This document shows positions 1 through 12,025 of a stretch of DNA of 64,000 nucleotides, piece after piece. Below the pieces are notes generated by a model that was not told where the DNA came from, ran no database searches, and saw nothing but the letters and a program-made list of their open reading frames with translations. The first letter of the stretch is position 1. Each line of letters starts with the position of its first letter. Made by a program: the position numbers and the translations under genes. The stretch is from Taiwanofungus camphoratus (taxonomy: Eukaryota; Basidiomycota; Agaricomycetes; Polyporales; Taiwanofungaceae): NCBI GenBank assembly GCA_003999685.1, contig CP021226.1, positions 1,364,001 to 1,428,000 of the forward strand. Direction: 5' to 3'.

Positions 1-1844
1 AAACGACGCCGGCTGTGGATCCATCACATATTTGCGTTGGGGATTAAGATGTTCTGACCCGATGTCGAATTGGTGACACGAGTGCTAGGACAAGACAAGA
101 TCAGCGTCTCGATCCCGGTTGCAAGCAAGCCTCGATCACTGATGACGTGCGTGGACGCAGACATCTGCACAGACAAGACACAGACTAGACACAGGCGAGC
201 GAAGCGCCCATCCCCAGGCCTCGGGCCTCAGGGTCGGGAGCAGTCCCCCTCCCACAAATTTTAAAAGATGACACTGATAACGGTGCATGCAGTCGAATTT
301 CCAAACAAACACGCTTCTACTCAGGCGCCAGGGAACACGCAAGTCGCTGGCGCACGACCGCAGACCACTGGCCGCCCCTTCCCTGCGCCCTCGCCCTCGT
401 TCTCGACCCGAGACGTTCCGCACGAGCCCACACAAAACGGCGCGCCCACGGGCACGACGCCGTCGCCGACATCGCAGCAGCACTGGTACCGTCCACACGC
501 TATGCGCATGTAGGGAGGCGATCTGGGAGCGGAGCGCGGCCGGGGAGGCTTGGCAGCTCGGCCAGATAAGTATTGCCGTCATAAGTGGCAGGGACCGAGG
601 AGTGACAATAGAGCGTATTCGCAGCCAAGTTTGAATTGGGCCCCACACCAATCAGAGACCATTATTTGCATAATTTTTTTTTCCTTTTTTGCTCGAGTTC
701 AAATTGGGTGCGAATACGCTCTGATTAGATTAGAAATGCACGGATGACTCGTGTGGGCCCGCGTTCCGGATGTCGTTGTGACTCAGGATGAGTGAGTCGT
801 GCACGTCGGTGCCGTGCTCGAAGGTCCACGGTGAGTCATTGTTCGACACTGCCAGGGCGGCATGGCTGGAACGATGAACCTTATACTGCATCTGACATTT
901 TCTCCGCAGAATCAGAACGCTAGGAGCAAGCGTGCAGGAGGGCGCTCCAGGGACATTGAGTCAGAACAGGATAAAGCACAGGAATGAAAAAAAAATGGTG
1001 CTTGCCTCACTCCAGGTCTGCGCCGAAGGTGACTCCAAAGACTATGGATGACCTTGAATCAATATGACGGCGCTGTCACCGCAAAGTCACGACATACGGC
1101 GCGAAACGCCAAATCTCGAACGCATTTACGGATAAGCCGAAGTGGGCAGAATCCTCAGAGCAGGCCATTATACAGTCCCTGCCCGCAACTCATCACTTCT
1201 CACAGCGGTATAAAATGTGAGATAGCTGAGGCGAAGAACATGTGGCTAGCTTCACGGTCCGAATCGCAAGCTGAGGCCATCAAACAGCTGGCAAAATGTA
1301 CGCTCGAGTGCACACTTGACTGCACAACGACAACGATGACCTGGCAATACTAGTCCGCTGTTTCTGATGCTTTTGCAAAATTCAAAACGAGCTTCCTAAT
1401 ATTGTGAAAGATGTCCAACAGACTTCGGCTGGACGACATGCGGATTGGACTAGATCCATGAGCGTAGAGTGAGCGCGCCTCATCGTCTAGCAGCGCATGA
1501 GAACAAGTAGTAACTTGATGTCCTGAGTGTGTTTTAATACATACGAGCAACCTTTTGAGACCACAGTTAGATGATCGTCGCACTGAGATTAGCGTGCTTA
1601 CATAGATATGTACCACTTATACGTAAGTAGGTGTCTAGACGACCGCCATACAGGCGCGAACGTTTCTAAATATGGCATAAGTAATCCGTCAGCAACTTAT
1701 CGCATCTTGCCATCCGTCTCAACAAGGTTCGCGTCCGCTAAGCATCAGTCTTTCTTTACGGTCTTTCTGCCACATCACTCGAGCGCGGAGTAGAGCTCTG
1801 CTGGAAACACAGCCATCTCTGCGATCCGTTAGTGCACGTTCAGC
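1..1844. other. Gene-poor stretch upstream of the YPK1-type kinase
   Basis: I see no convincing gene here. The open frames are short, have non-ATG starts and show no familiar motif, and none continues across plausible introns. The part next to 1845 should hold the promoter and 5' leader of the kinase. The one structured element is the inverted repeat listed separately. Confidence 0.5.
610..724. repeat. Imperfect inverted repeat, about 30-bp arms
   Basis: The sequence GAGCGTATTCGC (611-622) returns as its reverse complement at 710-721. The match continues imperfectly inward for about 18 bp on each side. The loop is about 50 bp, T-rich and AT-rich. It could fold as a hairpin or be the remnant of a small non-autonomous DNA transposon. 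I see no clear target duplication. Confidence 0.5.
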
Positions 1845-3988
<2,144 letters not shown>

Positions 3989-4455
3989 CTCAATGCGTTT
4001 ACATAGTTTTCCAAGGGTATTTCACGTTTATCTAGGATCTCTACCTCTCTCATCGTTCATGTATGGTATTGGATATTGTCGTTCGTTCTTTATCTGTCTC
4101 TCATTGCTATCATTGTTCATACACTAGTCTCGCACTCGCTACTATCTCTGGATTAAACTACAATACATGCTTTATCCTGTGTATTACATGGTGTTTACCG
4201 GGCGCGACGAACTAGTGCTAGCAACGCATACCTTCTCCACGGAATCATTCGACGTTCAACAACTACGCACAAGCTACGTATGTGTAAGTGCTCTTTCGAC
4301 GTGATTATCTCGGGAGATGTACCTGCCCTTAAGGTTTTACCTTGGAACAGTTACCGCAGCGTAAGTGACAAATTAGATTCGTGAAACATGTGTTCCATGC
4401 CATGCCAGTCCTTCATCGGCTGCATGAAGCTCTGCCTGTACTAGGGTGATTGATC
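3989..4455. other. Convergent 3' intergenic region
   Basis: This lies between the stop codons of the kinase (+) and the G-patch gene (-). It is T-rich after 3989, as expected of 3' UTR and polyadenylation sequence. No gene is seen. Confidence 0.5.
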
Positions 4456-5640
4456 TCAGCCCTGATTCAAGCCCGCCAGAAGCTTCCTTCTACTCTCTGC
4501 CTCTGCCCTAGCAATCCGAGCGAAACTCTTCGAGCCACGGCCAACAAGCGCCTTCATCCGGCGCATCTCTTCGTTTGCGCGTTCGTGGGCAGCGAGCGCC
4601 GCAGCGTTGTGCGTAACTCGTTTCTTCGAGGCTTTATACGGCCCGACAGTCTTCGCTTTGAGTCCGAGCCCGAGACGATCAGACTTCAGAACGGTGGGGA
4701 GCGGAGTAAGCAGGGCCCGCGGTTCGTATGAGGGGCTAGAAGCTTCGACAGCAGATGATGGTTGCTCTGGAGCAAGAGGTGACTGCACCTCATCTTCAGC
4801 TTGCTCATCTTCATCCTCCGAGTCGGATAGTGTAAGGTCGATAACGTCTATCCTCCGGACCTCATTTACTTCTCCATCTTCGTCATATTTGACTTCCCGT
4901 TCCTCCTTCTTCACTTTGACACAGTCTTCGTCCCTCTTCACCTTTCGGGATTGGGTCCTCACTGGATTTTGCCGCCGGACAACATGAGCACCTAGGGGCT
5001 CACCCTCGTTCCATCCGCTTTGTTGTAGCATTGTGAAACCCTTGTTAGAGGGACCAAGCGCAAGGAAAACGGGAGGAGTGAATGGCTTCTCTGAAGGCAA
5101 AGGTGGTGGTTCTCTGGAAAGCATATCCGCAAGGGTGGGAGCCGAGGCTGGGCGAGTTACGGGCGGCTCGGAGCGTAGGGCCCTCCTGATGAACCAGTCA
5201 TTCTTTTGTGGTTCACGTCTACAGCTGCTTGGTTCCAGCTGCGAAGGTGTGCCAGAAGGACCACGACTAGCAGCAGCAGCAGATGATAAACTAGTGGGAA
5301 TTGAGGCAGCTGACTGTGCTTCTTCTCCAGTTTCAAGTGCTGGAGCGCTGACACTTCGTGTTAGGGACCTATACCAGCTTCCCACATCGTTAACAGACTC
5401 CTCTATTTCCACCTCTGGTAGGGTCTGTGGTAGACCCATCATGTCATTAATTTCATCGTAGGATATTATTGCAGGAACGAATCGAGGGGCAGTTGCTAAA
5501 CGACGCTGAGCACCAAAAGAAGATTCGGTCTGCCATGGATCAGCCTCTTCTACTTCCGCAAGTTGGCCGGTCTCTCGCTCAAGCGCTTCTTGTTGCTGTG
5601 GATCATAATGTGAATAAATATAGTGGGTCACAGTCGCCAT
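4456..5640 (-). CDS. G-patch domain protein with a SUMO-interacting motif
   Basis: An intronless frame of 394 aa. The G-patch signature is split. The first half, GFTMLQQSGWNEGEPLG, is at 201-217, and a glycine-rich second half (RLGLGLKAK) is at 322-330. About 90 charged residues lie between them. This insert holds VIDLTLSDSEDED (266-278), a textbook SUMO-interacting motif followed by an acidic tract. The N-terminal half is low-complexity and Ser/Pro-rich. The C-terminal 60 residues are a basic, probably helical tail. G-patch proteins usually bind RNA or activate DEAH helicases in splicing or ribosome assembly. A role at SUMOylated nuclear complexes is inference. The ATG at 5640 is chosen because the in-frame sequence upstream looks like untranslated leader. 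Confidence 0.75.
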   Translation of the reverse strand: MATVTHYIYSHYDPQQQEALERETGQLAEVEEADPWQTESSFGAQRRLATAPRFVPAIISYDEINDMMGLPQTLPEVEIEESVNDVGSWYRSLTRSVSAPALETGEEAQSAASIPTSLSSAAAASRGPSGTPSQLEPSSCRREPQKNDWFIRRALRSEPPVTRPASAPTLADMLSREPPPLPSEKPFTPPVFLALGPSNKGFTMLQQSGWNEGEPLGAHVVRRQNPVRTQSRKVKRDEDCVKVKKEEREVKYDEDGEVNEVRRIDVIDLTLSDSEDEDEQAEDEVQSPLAPEQPSSAVEASSPSYEPRALLTPLPTVLKSDRLGLGLKAKTVGPYKASKKRVTHNAAALAAHERANEEMRRMKALVGRGSKSFARIARAEAESRRKLLAGLNQG

Positions 5641-6020
5641 AGTAGTGAATTGTGGGAGTAGCAGACTCAGTGCATTCCGAGTCGGGCGCAAGCAAGGTGA
5701 AGCATCATAACCAAATAAAAAGCAAGTAAATAAATAGGTAAATGACACGCGGATTCTTGTAACGCCTTTCAAATATCCCAAACGACTGCACTGAGAGAAG
5801 TCTGTCCAGGTATGTAACAGAGGTATCTAATAGCATTACAGTATGTAGTATAGATACACTACTATGGTAGCATGTACATCAAGTAAAGAGATAAGGAAGA
5901 GAATCTGCAATAAGAACACGAGAGCAAAGACAATGAGGATATGCAAGGGTATAGGTGGTCAATGAAGAGCAAGTATATCACCGATATCAGCACAGTACAA
6001 GGAGACAATGGCTCTTCACT
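5641..6020. other. Intergenic region, no gene seen
   Basis: Promoter and 5' leader of the G-patch gene (-) and 3' flank of the F-box gene (-). There are no conserved motifs that I can name. Confidence 0.4.
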
Positions 6021-8004
6021 CTATATTATCGTGGCTTCACCCCACACGCCCTTGATTGTCTCGCACTTGACATCTGCGACGTACATCCGCAGCCACTGCA
6101 CCATCTCCTTGCTGATTTGATGGCAGCGTGACAAATTAATCGAGTGCAAACGTAATGGCCAACCTAGCGATACCAATGGAGAATTTGTTTGCGGAGTCAC
6201 AGGCACTCGCGAGAGGATGTGAGCATGAGCTGCGAATTCGGATGCGGAAGATGTTATTTTGGACGACGGACGAGTAAGCGCACTCGACGAAGAAGTGATG
6301 GGGGAACTGGTCGTGATCAATTGACGAGGAAATGCGCGCGAGTGGGCTGGGAGACGCGATTCAACGAAAGACCGTAAAGACTCCCAATCAAGCGATGTGC
6401 ATCCTTCCAGACCAAGATTGGTCAATTTAGGGCATATCCATGTCTGAGAGGACGGTGGAGTGGAAAGACTCTAAGTTTGAATACCCATCAGTGATCTGTT
6501 CACGTGGGTTTGAAACTCCTTTAAAACATACCTTCATCAAGTGAGACGAAGCGTCTTCCACGTCTACTAACTCGAGACTCCAGAGCGCTGGTAAACGTCG
6601 CAGCAGGCGTACAAGTTTCAATTCATTGAAAAAACTCGACTCAATTCGCATTTGGCGTAGTGGTAGGGAGGTCAGCGACTGGCGTCGAAGATGTTCCAGG
6701 ACGGGCGATACGTTATCCAAGAAACATAGCTCGATCTTCTCCATGGCGGGAAAAGCCATAGAACCTAGAATCGCGCGAGTCCGCACGTTACCGCAGTAGT
6801 AGAACGACGCCTTCACGAGACGTGGCAATTGGACCGTTCTCGTGTCTCCTATGCGCGCCAGCCCATCATGCTCGGAAGAATCTAGCGCCAACATGTCAGG
6901 ATCGACATCGGACATGTTACGCAGTGCTAATTCCTCTAGTTGAGGACACGCGCGCAGGATACCAAGGATGACGTCAACAGAAGGTGAGTAACCATTCCAA
7001 TATCCTCCTAGCTTGAGGACTCGCAGTCGGCTAATGAGACTGGAATCCCAACCAAAATTGAACGATGTGAACGAACATGAGTGGAGCCGAGGTGTTCGTC
7101 CTCCGAAGAGTGGAAGTGGTGGGCTCGAATAATGGTCCTCCTGCATAGAGTGGCAAATGCGCACCGAGAAAACTTCAAGCAGAGGCGCACATTCCTTACA
7201 TCGCGTGAGAGCAGCGTGCGCCTGTGGTCGATTTGGGACAGTCAAATGAAATACCTTCCACCTCCATATCGACGGACGCAGCAGGTCCATCGCATACACA
7301 AGGCTTTCTGTCGTAACACTCCCATATTCTTGTCTTGGGCTGAAGTCGACGCATATGTGCAAAGGCACGGATTTGGAACGCTCAAGCTTCAATCGAGCTC
7401 TCTCTATTGAATGATGAGTACCGGTCACGATCCGCGACCACAGAAGTGGCGTGTTCACGGCCACTTCTCTCCAATATCGGCAGACGAGCATCACGGTCGA
7501 GAGCGTGAGTGAATCTTCCTCCCGGTCCAAAACGCCGATCACGAAGATCGACGCAAGTAGTTCATTAGGTAGGCGGTGTACGGGTGACTGCAGACGCACA
7601 GCCTGCTCCAGCCTAGACTCAAGCATATCCCTCTCGCTCAGCAATGACGCCATCTTTGACTCAAGACTGTGCAAAGCTTCTCGGAGATGTGGAATCGACA
7701 AGTTCTGCGGTGTCCTCCTCGAGAGGGACGCCGCATGATTTCGGGAGAAATCACCAACACCATCTTGTACTTTTGGCGACAAGAGCGTCCGTGCATCTCC
7801 TACGAACGGTGAGGCAGGATGAATTACTGGATATGCATCGTGGAATTCATACGGTGGTGGCGAGGTGGTCTGGTCAGGTACCCATGACATGGTGGTGGAG
7901 GCCCGAGAGCGCGGAGGATCGACTGCCGCGTAGGCCATAGAATTGGGGTACCCTCTGGTCTGTCTGTGAGTGGTAGAGGATTGAAGCATAGATGCACGGC
8001 GCAT
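6021..8004 (-). CDS. F-box / leucine-rich-repeat protein
   Basis: Two exons (8004-6532 and 6470-6021) give 640 aa. The first 100 residues are low-complexity. A coiled-coil helix (about 105-137) precedes an F-box at about 141-190, with LPNELL, LVCRYWREVA and LLWS. The rest is irregular leucine-rich repeats with patterns such as CPQLEELAL and CPKLTNLGLEGC. This is the usual layout of the large basidiomycete F-box family. It should be the substrate-recognition subunit of an SCF ubiquitin ligase; the substrate is unknown. The intron acceptor (cttag before 6470) is preferred over a later in-frame tcag because it keeps the typical spacing before the CPKL repeat. Confidence 0.85.
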
Positions 8005-8855
8005 AATTCGTTATGTCGCGAGTCTTGTGAGGTTCACCCCTATGTATTGCACTCGTCATATACTGGTTGAGTACCGTATTGTCCGGAGCCGCGCCACCAC
8101 AGTGCCGCGTTGCTAGCTTGATATGGAATGCTCTGTAGGGCACGATGGACACAAAACACTCCGGAGCGTATGGCGCGTCACTGCCTGAAACAGAGGGCAA
8201 GGCGCCGCAGCTTTGGTGTCACTAGACTGGAAGCTGAAGACCGAGGAGGGCTCACCTAAGCATTACCCTATGGGCGATGGTCTTAATGCAAGAGCAAGAA
8301 AAGCAGCGGAGGGGGGATAGTGGGGTACGTGGGTCATGAAGCCGCGAATATAAGACGGGAGGACGATCTAACATTGATAACCAGTTTTCTTTTCGACCTG
8401 AGGTGATGGGAGCACGAGGCTGGGAGCATGTCCCGTCCAAGTGTACACGCCATCCAAAGTGTTTAAAGCTGACCTGCAACGTGGGAGGTCGAACAACAGC
8501 AGGCAACACGAGGAAGGGAACGAGGCAGAGATGGCTGCAAAGTTCATGGACCATCACGCTTCGGCTCTCCAATATTTATCGCTCAGTCTCACACTGACCG
8601 GTCCACCTGGCCCATATTCATTCTATTTCCCCTTATCAAACTCTTACTCTACCCGGCTAAGGTCCATCAGAAAAAAGACACTAGTAAAGCTTTCTGACAC
8701 TTCGTGTCGAATTTCGGTAGCAGCGCTCAATAAACGAGCCCAGGTGGCCGATAGCAGGGGTTCGCGGAATTTCTAACCACCCGCGAGACGCTCTATATTG
8801 TTTGTTGTATACATTGTAAAGTACAGTACATCAATGGTTTGAATTCAGACACCTT
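8005..8855. other. Intergenic region, no gene seen
   Basis: It contains the promoter of the F-box gene (-) and the 3' flank of the PQ-loop transporter (-). Short frames here have no recognisable protein features. Confidence 0.4.
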
Positions 8856-10134
8856 CTATGACTCCATCGCACAGGCCATGCGGCTATCGACGGTTCGATA
8901 GTAGAAAAACTGACATAACACCTGTTTGAAGGTGTATGCAGAAGTTAGCCATCTAAAGATAAACGGCGTACTCGTGGAATAATCTCTTACAAAGACATCA
9001 AGGAACACGGTCAGAGCGCTCCCTGGTCCGGACGCAAAGGCGAGACAGTAAGACTGGGCAAAGTGCCCAATTGCAAATACGCAGCTCACCGGCTATCCAC
9101 GATGCATTGGCCATGAGATGCTTGATATCCATTGATGCCGCGAGTATTGCAAGTACGTAGGTTATATTCCCCGTAATCGAGTAAACGAAGAGGAACGGGG
9201 AGAGACCCTCACATCTGGTCCTAAAATTTTTGACTGCTCCCGCGACATGAGTTAATGGTCAGTGCGAATGTGGCAACTGACTGACTGATTTGTGGTACCC
9301 GCGCACCCACTTCCCCGTCGGTCATGAGTGATCGTAACTTCCGTACTGCACCTGCACTCACGAAACATCACGGCACTGATCCATCCAAGTACCTGACTTT
9401 TCCATTCCAATACCTCATCGGGCTTTGACTGGGGCTTGTCCTTGTGAATATATCCATCGACAATCCATGCTACAAGCCCAACAGCGAACACGAAAAGTAA
9501 GGCACCGGAGTATCTGGCAAACTCATGGAGTACAGATGGCTTCGGTCTTCCTTGTCTGTGTTCGTCATTGCCTGCAAGTAAGGGTCTTGCTTCTTCCGCA
9601 GGACCCGGCGGCACCAAGTTTTCTGACACGAGGAGTGGGGCGTCTGATAATGCTGGATTGGCCCAGCGATAATAGTATATTTGTGACAGGAGTATGGTAT
9701 CGCATGCTGTATACTAAAGGGGGCATCGCTGAACATACGCCTCGACAGGAGAGTATGATAATGGCGTGGAATACTCACGTAGACGGATAGAATGATGATA
9801 GTGGGTAAGAGGCCTGCTATTAGAGCGCCAACTAGGCTACACAAATCTCCTGTCAACCAGATGATGACAAAAAGCACGCTTAAGCCTTCCCCAGACTTGA
9901 GCTGGTAGTTCTCGATGATCTGCGGTGTATAGACCACAAGCCTGCATTCGAGATGGCATGAGTACAGTAAAATACTCAGAGGGCAGCAGTTCCATTCATT
10001 GTGAAGGGCTTACCAACAAGCAATAGAAATCCAGCCCAGCTGTGAGCATCAGTAAGTCAAATGGGATACGTTGATCGCCTTGGACGGGGATTGCATACGA
10101 TATTGCTAAGGGTCTCACTTCCACCTGTGTCCAT
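8856..10134 (-). CDS. PQ-loop vacuolar amino-acid transporter (YPQ family)
   Basis: A seven-helix PQ-loop protein of 280 aa related to yeast Ypq1-3 and human PQLC2, which export basic amino acids from the vacuole or lysosome. Eight exons: 10134-10099, 10039-10014, 9941-9779, 9713-9362, 9309-9286, 9233-9090, 9022-8991, 8921-8856. The first PQ motif is VVYTPQIIENY and the second, GARVPQIIKNF, is rebuilt across a 24-nt exon. The segment GEGLSVLFVIIWLTGD is strongly family-typical, as is KTRCEGLS-like sequence after the second PQ. A hydrophilic loop lies between the third and fourth helices. The gene is divergent from PHB2. The small exons are certain only in so far as they restore the family sequence in frame. 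Confidence 0.88.
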
Positions 10135-10368
10135 TGTACGTACAACTGAGAACATCGCACGGCCTAAGCGCCAAGTTTGATAAGACTGCAACGAGGCCTA
10201 GCTCGAGGTGGTGAGCGTGTCGCTCAAGCCAGATGCCAGACCGAGCTGAGTGTCACTAGAGAAAATGAAGTCAAGCATAAATGTCGTTCGGCAGATGCCG
10301 ATGCCGAAGCTGCCTGAATTGTCGTCAGTGCAAGCGCCCTTGCCTGTCCTCTTGACTTTCCAAGAGCA
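10135..10368. promoter_or_regulatory. Shared divergent promoter region, PQ-loop gene / PHB2
   Basis: Only 234 bp separate the two start codons, so the two genes probably share a bidirectional promoter. I see no clear TATA box. The function is inferred from position alone. Confidence 0.5.
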
Positions 10369-11760
10369 ATGAACAGCCAAGAAGCGTTCAGACGGTTCGC
10401 CCAGCAAATCCAGCGAGTGAGCCAAAGAGGCGGGGGTGGCGGCTCACGTTTACCCGGAGGGAAGGGCTTTACGGCGGGGGGCGGTTTGTTACTCGCTCTC
10501 ATCGGTGGCGGCTTCGCGCTCAATGCAAGTTTGTTCAACGGTGCGTTTCACCTTATTCCGCAGAGTACAGCAGGTAGGCTCAGTAATACATGGTCACATG
10601 CAGTTGACGGAGGCCACCGAGCGATCAAGTATACTCGGTGAGTGTATCATGCTGACCTGCCGAGTAATGCTCATCCCATGCTCTGTTAGGCTGGAGGGTG
10701 TGAAGAGCACTGTTTACCCTGAGGGGACACATCTTATGGTTCGCGAATGGAATCTCTCCTGCTTTATCTTCACACTGATAAGTGTGCATAGATCCCATGG
10801 TTTGAAACGCCTATTGTCTTTGATATCCGTGCGAAGCCGCGCAATATTGCTAGTCTTACTGGCACAAAAGGTACGTTGTGAAGACTTCCGTTCTACGTCC
10901 AACGAATGTCCTCGTTTATGTACATCAGATCTACAAATGGTCAACATTACCTGTCGTGTATTGTCAAGACCGGATATTGCTTCATTGCCCACAATCTATC
11001 GTGAACTTGGACAGGACTATGACGAACGGGTTCTCCCGTCAATCGTTAATGAGGTCCTGAAAAGCGTTGTGGCACAATTCAATGCCAGCCAGCTTATCAC
11101 ACAGCGTGAAATGGTCCGTGTCATGCTCATCAGCTCTCCATGACAATGACAAAATTTTACTTGGCGCTGATACCTAAATGTTAGGTATCACGACTTGTCC
11201 GAGAAAATCTGACACGACGTGCGCTACGGTTCAATCTCGTGCTTGACGACGTTTCCATCACACATGTCGCCTTCTCTCCGGAGTTCACGCATGCAGTGGA
11301 AGCAAAGCAGGTGCGTTTGGCCTTATCTTAATGGTTGTTATCTTACCCTTTTCCAGGTCGCACAACAAACTGCACTTCGTGCAGCCTTCCTCGTTGATCA
11401 AGCGATTCAAGAGAAACAGGTATGCCTACTTACACCTTTTCTTTCCCATGCGCTGCCTATTGAATTCCCTTCAGTCCATTATTGTTCGGGCTCAGGGCGA
11501 GGCACGGAGCGCTGAGCTTATCGGAGACGCAGTGCGGTCGAACAAGGGGTTCCTTCAGCTGCGGCGGCTGGAGGCAGCGCGTGACATTGCAAACATTCTC
11601 GCAGCATCGGGCAATCGGGTAATGCTAGATTCACAAAGCCTCCTTCTGAATGGTAAGTTTTCATCAGTGATTTTGCATGATTTTTGACCGTATGCGGACT
11701 AATCTTCGGATCACAGTTGCTGATGATGCAAGCGAGCTGCTGCAGTTTAAGAAGAAATAG
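10369..11760 (+). CDS. PHB2: Prohibitin-2
   Basis: Nine exons (10369-10540, 10604-10637, 10690-10738, 10792-10870, 10929-11113, 11185-11310, 11357-11419, 11475-11652, 11717-11760) give 309 aa, the normal length for Phb2. A Gly-rich N-terminal transmembrane segment spans about 36-56. It is followed by the SPFH/band-7 domain with [17 protein letters not shown] and DIRAKPRNI, then the coiled coil containing AEARSAEL-like sequence. Prohibitin-2 forms ring complexes with Phb1 in the mitochondrial inner membrane and chaperones and stabilises respiratory proteins. No defects are seen. Two donors (gttcgc after 10738, gtccgt after 11113) are non-consensus but are forced by the reading frame. Confidence 0.95.
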
Positions 11761-12025
11761 GTACATGATCTGGACTGGTCCTCATCATCAGTACCACAGT
11801 CGCATTATGTATCTCACTTCTAGTCGCGCTCCTAGTCAGGGGTTTAATAATAGCTGTGCTGTGATGACTGCTAGCTTGAGCGCAGAGGCATTCGAAGCGG
11901 GCGACTACTGTTTCCGTCACGTCACGGCCGATAGCACGTGCCTCGCAATGCGCCCAATGTCTGACCAGACGCGTCCGAGTCAAGCGCTCTGTCTCAATCC
12001 CCTTTTGGCCTCAATTTGGAACGTA

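Noticed and set aside
136-651. Open frame of 171 codons on the minus strand
   Set aside because: Arginine-rich, low-complexity translation with no motif or typical start; it overlaps other frames equally long. Probably chance in GC-rich DNA.
10436-11143. 235-codon plus-strand frame over PHB2
   Set aside because: It reads through PHB2 introns in mixed frames; the spliced PHB2 model explains the region.
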